A DNA stretch of 64,000 bases from Micromonospora chokoriensis (GCF_000718555.1 NZ_JOAN01000001.1:186001-250000), one strand, 5' to 3'; shown: positions 17,493 to 27,086, numbered from the stretch's first letter. Notes: generated by a model from the letters alone, not told the origin. A program made the numbers and translations.

Positions 17493-17894
17493 CTACTGCT
17501 GGTGTTGCCGCATCCATTCCGCTTCCTGCCCTGGTTCGGGCAGAGTCCGGCCGGCCTCGACAGCGGAACCGGCGGGGCTGTCCAGGATGACCACCAGAAC
17601 GTGGTCCTGGTGCACCCCGGAGATGCGGGACGCTGCCGCAGCAATGTCAAGGGCCAGGCGGCTCGTCGACTCCTGTGGATGGCCACGTCGTGCCCACCCG
17701 TTGATCAGTAGCGGCGCGCCCGGCTTCCCGCCGACGAAGACGCAGTCCGTCGGCAACTCGGAGAAGACCACGTTCACGTACGCGGGCGGCACATGGTTGG
17801 TGGCCGAGTGGATTTTGGTGATCTCGGCCGCCAGGGCAGTCCTTGTCTCGGCCGTCAGGGTTCCCTGAGCACTGGTGCAGGTGTAGATGGGCAT
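17493..17894 (-). CDS. Tautomerase of the cis-CaaD-like group
   Basis: The 133-residue product begins Met-Pro, so processing would expose the catalytic N-terminal Pro1 of the tautomerase superfamily. The length (about 130) and the pattern PIYTCTSAQGTL...PPAYVNVVFSELP fit the cis-3-chloroacrylic acid dehalogenase-like subgroup rather than the 60-residue 4-OT type. A clear AAGGAG precedes the ATG. Located between decarboxylase and ThDP enzyme genes, it probably handles a keto/enol intermediate, but the substrate is unknown. Confidence 0.85.
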   Translation of the reverse strand: MPIYTCTSAQGTLTAETRTALAAEITKIHSATNHVPPAYVNVVFSELPTDCVFVGGKPGAPLLINGWARRGHPQESTSRLALDIAAAASRISGVHQDHVLVVILDSPAGSAVEAGRTLPEPGQEAEWMRQHQQ

Positions 17895-17936
17895 GTCGGG
17901 CTCCTTGCAGAAGTCGCGCGGTGTCAGGAGATGGGC

Positions 17937-17992
17937 GGCCGGCGAGGCCCCGGCGTCCAGCGGGGCTGGCTGGTGCAGGGGCCTCGCCGGCC
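17937..17992 (-). terminator. Hairpin between the decarboxylase and tautomerase genes
   Basis: Perfect 15-base arms (GGCCGGCGAGGCCCC at 17937-17951, complement at 17978-17992) with a 26-base loop occupy the 122-base gap. It may attenuate transcription or protect the upstream decarboxylase message. No T run follows. Confidence 0.6.
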
Positions 17993-18016
17993 ATTCGGTT
18001 GCCGGACGGGTGCCGG

Positions 18017-18814
18017 TCAGCTGGAGTAGTCGGTCAGGGTCTTGAGGTCGGTGACGGTGTAGCTGAGGTGGAACCGGAAGCCCGCACCGGTGCGCTGGAT
18101 CGCCAGGTCAGCCAGCTCCTCACCGGGGGCGGTGGGGAAGGTCAACTCGCTGGTGCCGACCCATGCCTCGTCGACGGCGGGGTTGTCCAGAACAGCCATG
18201 ACCAGCTCATGAACGGCCGGCTTGTCGTGCTGGCCCTTGGCGAGGCTGGGGAAGTGGCGGAGGTTGACCACCGGCCGGTTCATGAGGGTGGCCGGGTTCT
18301 CGACCGGCTGCTGCAGCGTGACTCGGGCTTCGGCGATGCGCTGACCGACTGCCGAGGCGGTGGCACCGAACTGACCGCCGGCGGCGACGGCCGGGGTGGC
18401 GGGGGCACCGATCGGGTACGCGCGGGTCTGGTGGACGCTGCCGAGCTTCTTGGGGAAGCCCTGGACCCAGCCGCGCGCCATGGCAGCGTCGTTGTCGACG
18501 TAGATGTACGGGCACCACGCCACCGGGGTGTCGTTCCAGCGGGCGTCGAGCGTGACGAAGAACTCCCGGTACTGGGAGCGGGCCGGGTCCAGGTACTCCT
18601 TGCCGGTGGAGGAGTACTGCCAGTCGATGAAGAGCGCCACGCCGCGTCCGGGGGTCTCCGGGTCGAGAACGAGCCCCTCGGGCAGCGCTGCCTCGGCAGC
18701 GGCCGGGTCGGCGAAGAACTCCACGCCGATGACGGTGCCGGCGTAGTGCCACGGCGGGGTCGGTGCCAGGTTGGCGGTGCCGCGCGGGGAGAGGGGAACG
18801 GTGTAGCCCTGCAT
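18017..18814 (-). CDS. Acetoacetate decarboxylase family protein
   Basis: A 265-residue protein of the acetoacetate decarboxylase fold. GFPKKLGS (about residues 114-121) holds the paired lysines that form the Schiff base in the type enzyme, and YTVTDLKTL ends the barrel. Many family members are not true acetoacetate decarboxylases but act on other beta-keto acids or as aldolase-dehydratases. The ATG is preceded by GAGGAG. A palindromic operator sits 22-41 bases upstream, so the whole operon (decarboxylase, tautomerase, ThDP enzyme) is likely repressor-controlled. Confidence 0.85.
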   Translation of the reverse strand: MQGYTVPLSPRGTANLAPTPPWHYAGTVIGVEFFADPAAAEAALPEGLVLDPETPGRGVALFIDWQYSSTGKEYLDPARSQYREFFVTLDARWNDTPVAWCPYIYVDNDAAMARGWVQGFPKKLGSVHQTRAYPIGAPATPAVAAGGQFGATASAVGQRIAEARVTLQQPVENPATLMNRPVVNLRHFPSLAKGQHDKPAVHELVMAVLDNPAVDEAWVGTSELTFPTAPGEELADLAIQRTGAGFRFHLSYTVTDLKTLTDYSS

Positions 18815-19173
18815 GACGGTGACTCCTCGTTGTATCGAGCGATACGTATCGCTCCAGGTGGGAGGCGCGGATGCTTGACGCCTCCGCGTTCGCCCGGTCT
18901 CGACGAATGAAGTCTGTCGGCGGCGGTGCTGGTGATCATCTGTTGAACGACTGTCGTGGTTGACGGTGTTCGGATTCGCCGGGTCGCGCGGTGGCCCCGG
19001 CCACGGGGACCTGTCGCCATTGCCGGCCACCACGCTTCTGCGGCACCTCGGTGCGGCCTGGGCTGCTGGTGGATTCTCGGCGGAAACAGTCATTCGACTG
19101 ATGTCGCGGCGCGACGGTGCGCCAATACTCGCGGTCCGAGCTGTTCTCCGGATGCTCTGCTGCGGGAGTCGTG
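18815..19173. other. Divergent control region of the decarboxylase operon and the SDR gene
   Basis: Apart from the operator at 18832-18854 no gene is seen in these 359 bases. TTGACG at about 18959 is a lone -35-like hexamer. The SDR start is preceded by GGGAG. Confidence 0.4.
18832..18854. promoter_or_regulatory. Three-half-site palindromic operator
   Basis: GTATCG (18832-18837), CGATAC (18840-18845) and GTATCG (18846-18851) form two overlapping inverted repeats. The second extends to the perfect 18-base palindrome GAGCGATACGTATCGCTC (18837-18854). It lies just upstream of the decarboxylase ribosome binding site. The shape is typical of a TetR-family site, but no TetR gene is adjacent; the nearest (4822-5505) is 13 kb away. 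Confidence 0.65.
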
Positions 19174-19971
19174 ATGTCGAAGGTTGTTCTGGTGACCGAT
19201 GCTGGCAGCGTGGTGGGGTCGGCGCTGGCGCGGGCGCTGGCTGACAGGAGCCACTGGGTGTTCGCCGGCGTCGACCCTCAGCGGCCCGGGTATCAGGCGG
19301 CAATGGCCGGGCACGCCGAGTACGCCCAGCGGCACGGGAGGCGTCTGACTGGTGTTGCCCTCTCCCTGGGTGATCAGCGGACGACTCAGCAGGGCGTGGA
19401 CGCGGTCATCGGCCGGGCGGGGGGCGTTGACGTGGCGGTCCACGTCGTGGAGTTCGATGTGGCGGGCCCGGTGGAGTCTTTCACCGCCTATCAGCTCGCG
19501 CAGATGTTCGACTGGATGGTTCTACGGGGTCAGCGAGTCAGCCGCGCCGTACTCCCATCGATGCGGCGTCGGGGTAGCGGCCAGGTGGTGTGGGTGGGGT
19601 TGTGGTCTGTTGCCCAGGGGCACGGCGGCGATGGGTTGGACCGCGCGTGGAAGGCGATGAGCGGTCATGCCGTGGCGGGCTATGCCGAGGATCTTTCCGG
19701 CCTGGGCGTCGAGGTGTGCGACGTCACGGTGGCTGTCGGTGCGGGTTTGGTGCGGCCCGTACTGCCGGATGACAGAGAGACTGCCGAGGCGTACGGGGCC
19801 TGGCCGGGATCCGGCGATGCGGGGCTGCTCGGGCAGCAGGATGAGGCGGAGGCCGCCGCGATCGCGGAGGCCGTGGCGCGGCTCCTGGCCAGCTCCGGCG
19901 GATTGCCTCGCCGCGTGCAGCTGGACCCGGCATCGCTGGACATCAGGCCCGGATCGCCAGGTGCGGGGTGA
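19174..19971 (+). CDS. Short-chain dehydrogenase-like protein lacking catalytic residues
   Basis: The 265 residues have the Rossmann pattern of SDRs, [19 protein letters not shown], with the glycine motif altered from TGxxxGIG. The region that normally gives Ser...YxxxK reads [20 protein letters not shown], where the Tyr and Lys positions appear to be Trp and Ser. It may bind a nucleotide without reducing anything. It is divergent from the decarboxylase operon and upstream of a large LuxR regulator. The ATG at 19174 (or the adjacent GTG 19171) follows GGGAG. Confidence 0.72.
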   Translation: MSKVVLVTDAGSVVGSALARALADRSHWVFAGVDPQRPGYQAAMAGHAEYAQRHGRRLTGVALSLGDQRTTQQGVDAVIGRAGGVDVAVHVVEFDVAGPVESFTAYQLAQMFDWMVLRGQRVSRAVLPSMRRRGSGQVVWVGLWSVAQGHGGDGLDRAWKAMSGHAVAGYAEDLSGLGVEVCDVTVAVGAGLVRPVLPDDRETAEAYGAWPGSGDAGLLGQQDEAEAAAIAEAVARLLASSGGLPRRVQLDPASLDIRPGSPGAG

Positions 19972-20204
19972 GCACGGAGCCGGTCTGCCCGCCCCGGCAC
20001 GTTGGCCGCGCCATTGATTGGTGCGACTGCTGCGAGTGGTCGGTGGCCGGCCAGGCGCACCGTCTACAAAGAACCCGCAATCGCTTGTTCATCAACCGCC
20101 GATAGGCTTCCGCGTGTGCTGCCTCCCTCGGGAAACGTTCGGGGGCGAAGGCTCGGCACACGGTTGTAGCGGTGCGTGGTCGCCGCGCGGGGGAGAGTCG
20201 TGTG

Positions 20205-22985
20205 GTGAGTGAGGATGGGAGCAGCACCGATGGTGCTGCTCTGCTGGGGCGTGACGACGATCTGGTTCTGATCCGCGGGCTCCTCACTGATGACACAGAG
20301 CCGTCCCTGTTGCTTTGCGGGGACGCGGGGGTGGGCAAGACCGCGCTGTTGGAGGCGGCCGCAGCGGCGGCCGTGGGCGCCGGGATGCGGGTCGTACGAG
20401 CGTCAGGCGTGGAGTTCGAGGCGGACATCGCCTTCGCGGGGCTGCACCAACTGCTGTTCCCGCTGGCGGGAGACATGGACGGCCTCGCACCCGAGCACCG
20501 CGCAGCGCTGCGGGTGGCCCTGGGCTTCGATCGAGGTTCGACACCGGACCGCCTGCTGGTGTCGCACGCGGCGCTGGTGCTGCTGCAACACGGTGCCGCG
20601 CAACGGCCGGTGTTGGTGATCATGGATGACTTGCAGTGGGTGGACCGGGCCAGCGCCGACGCGCTGGCGTTCATTGCCCGGCGTCTGACCGGCACAGGCG
20701 TGCGCTTCCTCGGGGCCATGCGCGCGCGCAGTGGTGGAGTCTTCGAACATGGTGGTCTGCGCGAGCACCGCCTGGGCCCGCTGGCGGGGCCGGCGGCTCG
20801 GCAACTACTCGAAACCCACCATCCGGGGCTGACCGGTGACGTGGTCAGCCGGGTGCTGGCCGGGGCGGAGGGCAACCCGCTGGCGTTGCTGGAGCTGCCT
20901 GCGGCCTTGAGCGAGCAGCAGCGAACGGGGATCGCCGGTCTGCCGGCGGTACTTCCACTCGGCGAGCGGCTGGAGTCGCTGTTCGTCTCGCGGATCGCGG
21001 GCCTGCCGCAGCCGACTCGGCACCTGCTGTTGCTCGCGACGCTGGACGGCACCGGGGATCTCGGCGTGCTTCAGGCGGCGGCGCGGCAGCTGGCCAACCC
21101 AGCGGACCTGGTCGACTTGGCGCCGGCCGAGGAGGATGCGCTCATCTCGGTAGACGAGGTGACCGGCCTGCTGTCGTTCCGTCATCCGCTGACCCGTTCG
21201 GCGGTGATGAAGGCGTCCACCAGCAGTGACCGGCGTCGCGCGCACGCCGCACTGGCCGGCGCCGTCGGCGACCATTCGGAGCGTCGAGCCTGGCACCTGG
21301 GGCAGGCCACGGTGGGAACGGACGAGGCCGTCGCCGCCCTGCTGGAGAGCGCCGCGCGACAGAAGGCCGCCCGCGGCGACATCAGAGGCGCGGTAGCGGC
21401 GCTGCTTCGTGCCGCGGAGCTGAGTCCCGCTGCCGGCCGCGCTCGGCGTCTCGCTGAGGCCGCGTACGTCGACGCGCACGCATCCGGCGATCTGGTCAGC
21501 GCCGCGCAGCTACTGGCGTCGGCGCGGCAGGCGCATCCGGGGGCGGGCCTGTCGCTGCACGCGGCGGCTGCGACGGCCCTCATGGTCATCAACCATGGCG
21601 GGCACCTACAGACCGCCCATCGCCTGTTGGTGCACGCCATCGAGTCTGGTGACCACGGGTTCGACGCGGGCGTTCCGGCCCTGATCGATGCGCTTCACCT
21701 GCTGTTGCTGCTGTGCTTCTTCAGCGGACGATCGGATCGGTGGGAGGACTTCCGTCGGCTGCTGGCCGCGGTCCGGCCGGAGCCCGACCGCCTGCTGGCC
21801 ATCGCCGGTGCCACCGCCCCCGATCCGGCACGCACCGCGCCGGAACACCTCGCTGAGCTGGATATCCTGATCACCAGCGCACACCAGGAGACCGATCCTG
21901 CCCGGATCGTGCGGTTGTGCTTCGCCGCACAGCACGCGGAACGCTACGGCGACATGCGCGGCGCGGTGTGGCGTGTGGTGCGCCAGGGCCGCGACGGCGG
22001 CCCGGCCCGCCTGCACATCGGCGCGCTGTTCCAGCTCTGTCAGGACGGCTTCATGATGGGGCTGTGGGCCGAGGTCGAGGAGCTCGCCGCGGAAGGGTCG
22101 CAGGTGTGCGAGCAGTCCGGATGCCACTTCTTCACCTGGTACTTCGAGTACTTTGACGCGTTGCTCGCCGCTGTGCGTGGCGACACCGCGACGGCGGTGG
22201 CGTTGAGCGACCGGCTGGTCGGCACGAGTGCCCAACGAGGTGTGCACACCGCCGCCCAGTGGGGTCAGTACGTGAGAACGTTGGCCGTGCTCGGCGCCGG
22301 CGATTTCGAGCAGGCCTTCACCATTGCGTCGCGCATCAGCCCGCCAGGGGAACTGGTCCCACACGCGCAGGTCGCGATGTGGGTGGCGATCGACCTGGTA
22401 GAGGCCGCGATGCGCACCCAGCGGCACGCCGAGGCGGCCGCGCACGCAGCGGCGCTGCGGGAGGCCGATGTGGGTCGAATTTCGCCCCTGTACGCGATCG
22501 TCGTCGCAGCGGCCTGCGCCATGACCGAGCCGGACGACGAGCGAGCATGCGTCCTGTACGAGCAGGCCGTGAACGTCGACAACGCAGACCAGTGGCCCTT
22601 CCAAACGGCCCGGGTACGCCTGGCGTACGGGGAACGGCTGCGGCGTGCCCGTAACACGACCCAGGCCCGTGGTCCGCTGCTGCAGGCGCTGAAGGCGTTC
22701 GAGGAGCTCGGCGCGGGCCCATGGGCCGAGCGGGCCCGGGTCGAGCTGCGGGCCACCCGGTGGGTCGGCGACCAGGGTGACGCGCAACCCGAAACCGTCC
22801 TGACGCCCCAGGAGCGCGAGATCGCGCTGCTGGCCGCCTCGGGGATGACCAACCGTCAGATCGGTGAGCGCCTGTTCATCTCCCACCGCACTGTGGGAGC
22901 CCACCTTTATCAGATCTTCCCTAAGCTCGGAATCTCGTCGCGCGCAGCGCTCAGAGACGTCCTGACGGAATCGGCTGGCCGTTGA
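20205..22985 (+). CDS. Large ATP-binding LuxR-family regulator (LAL type)
   Basis: The 926-residue protein has an N-terminal AAA/STAND ATPase module: GDAGVGKT P-loop at about 39-46 and VLVIMDDLQWVD Walker B at about 136. A long helical TPR-like region follows. The C-terminal LuxR helix-turn-helix at about 865-925 reads LTPQEREIALLAASGMTNRQ, then ISHRTVGAHLYQIF. LAL proteins are activators of catabolic and secondary-metabolic operons. It lies downstream of the SDR gene on the same strand, about 233 bases away, and the decarboxylase operon is a plausible target. GTG 20202 is an equally good start. Confidence 0.9.
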   Translation: MSEDGSSTDGAALLGRDDDLVLIRGLLTDDTEPSLLLCGDAGVGKTALLEAAAAAAVGAGMRVVRASGVEFEADIAFAGLHQLLFPLAGDMDGLAPEHRAALRVALGFDRGSTPDRLLVSHAALVLLQHGAAQRPVLVIMDDLQWVDRASADALAFIARRLTGTGVRFLGAMRARSGGVFEHGGLREHRLGPLAGPAARQLLETHHPGLTGDVVSRVLAGAEGNPLALLELPAALSEQQRTGIAGLPAVLPLGERLESLFVSRIAGLPQPTRHLLLLATLDGTGDLGVLQAAARQLANPADLVDLAPAEEDALISVDEVTGLLSFRHPLTRSAVMKASTSSDRRRAHAALAGAVGDHSERRAWHLGQATVGTDEAVAALLESAARQKAARGDIRGAVAALLRAAELSPAAGRARRLAEAAYVDAHASGDLVSAAQLLASARQAHPGAGLSLHAAAATALMVINHGGHLQTAHRLLVHAIESGDHGFDAGVPALIDALHLLLLLCFFSGRSDRWEDFRRLLAAVRPEPDRLLAIAGATAPDPARTAPEHLAELDILITSAHQETDPARIVRLCFAAQHAERYGDMRGAVWRVVRQGRDGGPARLHIGALFQLCQDGFMMGLWAEVEELAAEGSQVCEQSGCHFFTWYFEYFDALLAAVRGDTATAVALSDRLVGTSAQRGVHTAAQWGQYVRTLAVLGAGDFEQAFTIASRISPPGELVPHAQVAMWVAIDLVEAAMRTQRHAEAAAHAAALREADVGRISPLYAIVVAAACAMTEPDDERACVLYEQAVNVDNADQWPFQTARVRLAYGERLRRARNTTQARGPLLQALKAFEELGAGPWAERARVELRATRWVGDQGDAQPETVLTPQEREIALLAASGMTNRQIGERLFISHRTVGAHLYQIFPKLGISSRAALRDVLTESAGR

Positions 22986-23041
22986 GCGTGCTGCAAGCTC
23001 AGCTGGCAGCACCACGCAGCGTCCCGGAGTGGCCGGGGAGC

Positions 23042-23899
23042 CTATGAGTGGCTGGCCGTCGCGAGCGCGGCGGCCACCCGGGACGCCTCACGGCGGCCCT
23101 GGTCGCGGGCTGCCGCCACGAGCGCGGGCACGACTGATCTGTCCATCACGCTGTTCCCCTGCGCCCGCTTGGAGGCTGCGTCGCGCAGCAGCAGCTCTAC
23201 CCGGCGATCCGCGCGCAGCGCGGCTCGCTGCTTGTCGATGCGCGCCCACGGCCCGATCGCGGCGGTGCTCGGCGCGAGGGCGATGACCGGGCCGTTGCCG
23301 GGGGCGAGATCGAGGTTGAGGGTCGATCGCATGCCGCCGTCCATGTAACGGCGATCTCCGATGGCGACCGGAGCGGCGGAGATGGGCATGGCGCAGCTCG
23401 CGGCGACGGCGTCGACGAGGGGTACGCCGTCGTGTCGGGTGATGGTGCGGGCGGCGCCCGACTCGAAGTCGACGACGACGATGCGGAGGTCCGCGTCCTG
23501 CCAGGTGTGGTCGGGCAGTCGGGCCTCGGCTATCCGGCGGTGCCGGGACGGGTCGTCGATGCGGGTGGTGAGAGCGAGCCGACCGAGGCGGCGCGCGGCC
23601 TGCTCCGGGCTGCGCGCGAACAGTTGCGCCCGCGCGAGCCGGAGGAGGTCGAGGAAGCCGAGTGCGGCTGAGGTCTCGTGGGCGACGCCCTCGCGCTGGC
23701 GTTCGAAGAGCTCTGGCAGTGGTGTGCCGCTGCTGATCTGGGCACCGACGACGGCGCCGGCGCTCGTGCCGACGAGGATCGCCTCCGGGGCCACCGTCAC
23801 CCCCTCGTCCGCGAGGCCGGCGAGGATGCCGACCTCCCAGGCGATGCCCGCCACTCCACCGCCACCGAGCATCCAGACGGGCCGCGCGTCGTCCGTCAT
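23042..23899 (-). CDS. Patatin-like phospholipase
   Basis: The 285 residues hold all patatin signatures: the oxyanion loop GGGGVAGIAWEVGIL near the N terminus, the nucleophile elbow GTSAG, and the catalytic DGG in RYMDGGMRS. Together these give a Ser-Asp dyad lipid acyl hydrolase. The protein is soluble, with no signal peptide. The ATG at 23899 follows GGGGAG at a good distance and is preferred to the ATG at 23911. Bacterial patatins may be effectors or act in lipid turnover, and nothing in the context decides which. Confidence 0.9.
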   Translation of the reverse strand: MTDDARPVWMLGGGGVAGIAWEVGILAGLADEGVTVAPEAILVGTSAGAVVGAQISSGTPLPELFERQREGVAHETSAALGFLDLLRLARAQLFARSPEQAARRLGRLALTTRIDDPSRHRRIAEARLPDHTWQDADLRIVVVDFESGAARTITRHDGVPLVDAVAASCAMPISAAPVAIGDRRYMDGGMRSTLNLDLAPGNGPVIALAPSTAAIGPWARIDKQRAALRADRRVELLLRDAASKRAQGNSVMDRSVVPALVAAARDQGRREASRVAAALATASHS

Positions 23900-23948
23900 C
23901 AGTCTCCCCACTCGAACGAAATACTGCTAACGCTGTACGCAGTTTAGG

Positions 23949-24617
23949 CTAGCAGCGGCTATCGAGGGCTGACAACGGCTCTCGTCGTCCGACGATGATC
24001 CCGGCGCGCCGGCTCTCCGCCGAGGTGACAGTCGTCTGCGAGTCGACGGTGAACCCGTGCTCGCGCAGCCAGGCCGCCATCTGGGCTGGCTGACGACGAT
24101 GGACGTGCACGTTCATCGGGTGGCCGCCGTAGCCCTCCGTCTTGAGTGTCGTCTCGTCACCGACGTGGAAGCCGAGCAGCAGGGGGCCGCCGGGACGCAC
24201 CACCCGCCGGAAGTGCGCGAACACCGCGCCGATCTGGTCGTCCGGGATGTGGATGAGGGAGTACCAGGCGACCAGGCCGGTGACCGAGCCATCAGCCAGA
24301 TCGAGGTCGGTCATCGAGCCAACCTCGAACCTCAGCTCAGGATGATCACGGCGGGCCACCTCGATCATCCCGGGCGAGAGATCGATCCCGAAGGCATCGA
24401 CGCCGAGCGTGTGCAGGTGGGCGGTGATTCGCCCCGTCCCGCAGCCCACGTCGGCGACCGGCCCGCCGCCGGCGCTCCGCACGAGATCTGCGAACGACGC
24501 CAGAGTGGCTCGTTCGTGCGGTGACTCCGCCAGGAGTTCACGTACCAGGCGCGCGTAGCTGACCGCGACCGTGTCGTAGGAGGTCCGGGTATCTGCCAAC
24601 CAACCGTCGTCGTCCAC
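23949..24617 (-). CDS. Class I SAM-dependent methyltransferase
   Basis: A 222-residue methyltransferase. DVGCGTGRITAHL is motif I, FGIDLSPGMIEVAR the acidic loop, and SLIHIPDDQIGAVFAHFRRV motif IV/post IV. It is of the type 11/25 small-molecule group and the substrate cannot be told. The GTG at 24617 is preferred, as the longer open frame upstream is Arg/Pro-rich and unlike the family. It diverges from the DUF4240 gene over 86 bases. Confidence 0.85.
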   Translation of the reverse strand: MDDDGWLADTRTSYDTVAVSYARLVRELLAESPHERATLASFADLVRSAGGGPVADVGCGTGRITAHLHTLGVDAFGIDLSPGMIEVARRDHPELRFEVGSMTDLDLADGSVTGLVAWYSLIHIPDDQIGAVFAHFRRVVRPGGPLLLGFHVGDETTLKTEGYGGHPMNVHVHRRQPAQMAAWLREHGFTVDSQTTVTSAESRRAGIIVGRREPLSALDSRC

Positions 24618-24703
24618 GACGGCAACGCTAGAGCAGCGAGTCGACGAGCCTGGCGGTCTGTGCGGGTCGCGGAAGTGTCGGTGGTGGTCGATATGGTTCG
24701 GCG

Positions 24704-25261
24704 GTGACCGTGACCACCGATGCCCCTGGGACGCTGCCCACCCACGCCGACGAGGCCCGGCTGTGGGCACTCATCGAGGCGGCCTGGGCCGACTTGGGCG
24801 CCGAGCCCTTGGCGCTGCGCCAGGCCCTCGTCGAGCGTGATCCCGCCGCGTCCGCCGATGGCGATGACGAGGACGGCCCGTCCTACCCGATCGACGCCTG
24901 GCTTGACGCCTTCCTGAACCGGATCGGGCAGCTGACCGCCGAGCTGACCGGGCAGGAGCTGACGGATCTCGACCGGGTGGTGGAGCGCAAGCTGCACGAC
25001 ATCGATCGGGAGGACATCCACGGGGTGACCGACGGGTCGGACGACGGTTTCCTCTACGCCCGAGGCTTCATCGTGGCCCTGGGGCAGGCATATTACGAGG
25101 CGGTTCGCGCCGACCCCGCCATGGCGCTGTTGGACGCCGACTGCGAAGGCATGTGCTATCTCTTCGCGCATCTGCACAACGATCGGTTCGGCTCGTGGCC
25201 GGAGACCGGCTCCGGCATCTCCCGGGAGTCATTCGGCAACCCGGCCGGCTGGTCGGCCTGA
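24704..25261 (+). CDS. DUF4240-like protein
   Basis: A 185-residue acidic protein. Its N-terminal ARLWALIEAAWADLG and later LYARGFIVALGQAYYEAVRADP resemble DUF4240, a family of unknown function common in actinomycetes. There is no signal or membrane segment. The start is the GTG at 24704. Confidence 0.7.
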   Translation: MTVTTDAPGTLPTHADEARLWALIEAAWADLGAEPLALRQALVERDPAASADGDDEDGPSYPIDAWLDAFLNRIGQLTAELTGQELTDLDRVVERKLHDIDREDIHGVTDGSDDGFLYARGFIVALGQAYYEAVRADPAMALLDADCEGMCYLFAHLHNDRFGSWPETGSGISRESFGNPAGWSA

Positions 25262-25324
25262 CCGGAGCCAGAGAATCAGCCCGGGTCGCGCTGCTCGATC
25301 CGCCACAAGTAATCGAGCAGAATC

Positions 25325-26211
25325 TCAGGCCTTTTCAAGCACGATCAAGCGGTATTCCAGCCAACGCCGCAACAATCCAGCCTGCAACGCCGAACCGCCA
25401 ATCATGTTGGCCCATAGGGGCATCTCAACAAGACGGTTGCGAAGCCGTGGAATTACGGCTGTGGCACCCACGGCCAGCTTGACCACGCGGTCGCGTGGCC
25501 GACCGAGGCGCAGTATGAGGTCAGATCCAGGTCCTCGACCATGCGCAAGCCAGCGCGCTCAGACATGGCAACTAGTTCGGCCACAGTATGCAAACTCCCG
25601 ATACGCCAGCCGGCGCGGAACTGGTCGAGACAGCGCTCGCGAGCGGCAAGCCCGCGATCCTTCTCGGTCATCCAGTCGTCGCACAAGATCAGGCGGCCGC
25701 CAGGGCGCAGCCGATCCACCAGGGATGGGAGTAGGTTCTCCAGCGACGGCGAGTGAACTACCGCCTCTACGGCGACCATGGCGTCATAGCGCGGTTCCGC
25801 AGGCAGCAGCTCGGCGAAGTCGGCGCAGATCACGTGGCAACGGTCGGTCAGTCCATCGCGGGCGAACCGCTTCGCTGCGATCTCAGCCTGGACTCGGCTG
25901 ATGGTCACGCCAGAGATGAACCCGTCCACCTCGTGGGCCAGGCGAACCATCGTCGCACCGACGCCACAACCAAGGTCGAGCACCCTTGCGCTTCCCTGAG
26001 GCACGTAGTCGCGCAAACGCTCGATCATCAGGCGGTTGACGGTGTCCATGGCCTCCGCGGAATTCGCGACATCCGGAGTCCATACGCCACGGTGGATGGC
26101 GTCACTGCCGGGGCTCTCGGCAACCATGAGGAACCGACGCGTGTTGTCGTCGTAGTAGTCAGCGACGCGATCAACGTGGCCAGAAGCGCCCTGCTCAGTT
26201 GTCGATCCCAT
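25325..26211 (-). pseudogene. SAM-dependent methyltransferase interrupted by a frameshift near its 3' end
   Basis: As read, the frame from 26211 ends at a TAA at 25453-25455 after 252 codons. It contains LDLGCGVGATMVRLAHEV (motif I), and up to LDLTSY (about 25513) it matches small-molecule methyltransferases of the terpene/sterol C-methyltransferase kind. The neighbouring frame from about 25510 to a TGA at 25325 reads RLGRPRDRVVKLAVGATAV and later MIGGSALQAGLLRRW, ending YRLIVLEKA. This is the normal C-terminal part of this family. One base is missing after the Tyr codon at 25513-25515, where an added base would give a Leu codon. It is either a recent mutation or a sequencing error. Base composition here is clearly lower in GC than its neighbours. 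Confidence 0.8.
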
Positions 26212-26302
26212 CGATGAAAGCTATCAGGCGACCCCCGGCGCCGTTACTCTCCGCAAAGACAGGTTGACGGAAGGGTGCGAACTTTCTTTGGGTGCAGCGG
26301 GA

Positions 26303-26920
26303 TCAGACGTAGATCTTCTGGGCGTACTCCGGGCCGTAGTGCCGTTCCAAGTCTTCCAGGCTCTCCACCGGCGCCTCGACCTCCTTGATCAGGCGTGCTC
26401 GGGACGGCAGTGCCTCGGGCCGCCAGGTCTCCGGCTGCCACAGCGCCGACCGCAGGAACGCCTTCGCGCAGTGGTAGAAGATCTGCTCGATCTCCACCAC
26501 GACGGCGAGCACCGGCCGGTGCCCCTTGACCACCATGTCGTCGAACCAGGGCGCGTCGCTGACCAGGCGGGCCCGCCCGTTGATCCGCAGCGTGTCGGTC
26601 CGCCCGGGGATCAGGAAGAGCAACCCGATGTGCGGGTTGTCGAGAATGTTGCGATAGCCGTCGGCCCGCTTGTTGCCCGGCCGCTCGGGCAGCGCGACTG
26701 TCGTGTCGTCCAGCACCAGGGCGAACCCGGCCGGGTCGCCCTTGGGTGAGACGTCGCAGCTGCCGTCCGCGCCGGCCGTGGCCATCAGACAGAACGGCGA
26801 GGCGCCGAGCCACTCGCGGTCCCGCTCGTGCAGGCGGGTGCGTTCCTTGTTGGCGGCCCGCGCGCTCGGTACACCGAGCAACTCGCGCAACTCGTCGTGC
26901 GAGGTGATCTCTACCGTCAC
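26303..26920 (-). CDS. Pyridoxamine-5'-phosphate-oxidase-fold flavoprotein
   Basis: The 205 residues follow the FMN/F420-binding split barrel: FCLMATAGADGSCDVSPKGDP, then VALPERPGNKRADGYRNI, then IGLLFLIPGRTDTLRINGRA. The C-terminal half has the FYHCAKAFLRS(A)LW segment of the MSMEG_1061 type of FMN-dependent proteins. The reaction is unknown. The GTG start is preceded by GAGGGAGGA. It is divergent from the DUF2231 gene. Confidence 0.85.
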   Translation of the reverse strand: MTVEITSHDELRELLGVPSARAANKERTRLHERDREWLGASPFCLMATAGADGSCDVSPKGDPAGFALVLDDTTVALPERPGNKRADGYRNILDNPHIGLLFLIPGRTDTLRINGRARLVSDAPWFDDMVVKGHRPVLAVVVEIEQIFYHCAKAFLRSALWQPETWRPEALPSRARLIKEVEAPVESLEDLERHYGPEYAQKIYV

Positions 26921-27086
26921 GTCGGTCCTCCCTCAGCCGTTGACCCGGTGGCGGGCACCATCGTGGTCAGCCTAGGCCGCCGTGACCAGCGCGAGGTTTG
27001 TGCCGGGTGGACGGGGGTACGGCCTGACCCGACGTGCCCACCGCAGGAGACCGTTCCGCAGGACGCCGACCAGTGGAGGCCGGGAG

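Noticed and set aside
15558..26000. Genomic island inserted at tRNA-Thr
   Set aside because: I find no second copy of the tRNA 3' end downstream and no integrase, so only the slightly odd gene mix speaks for it.
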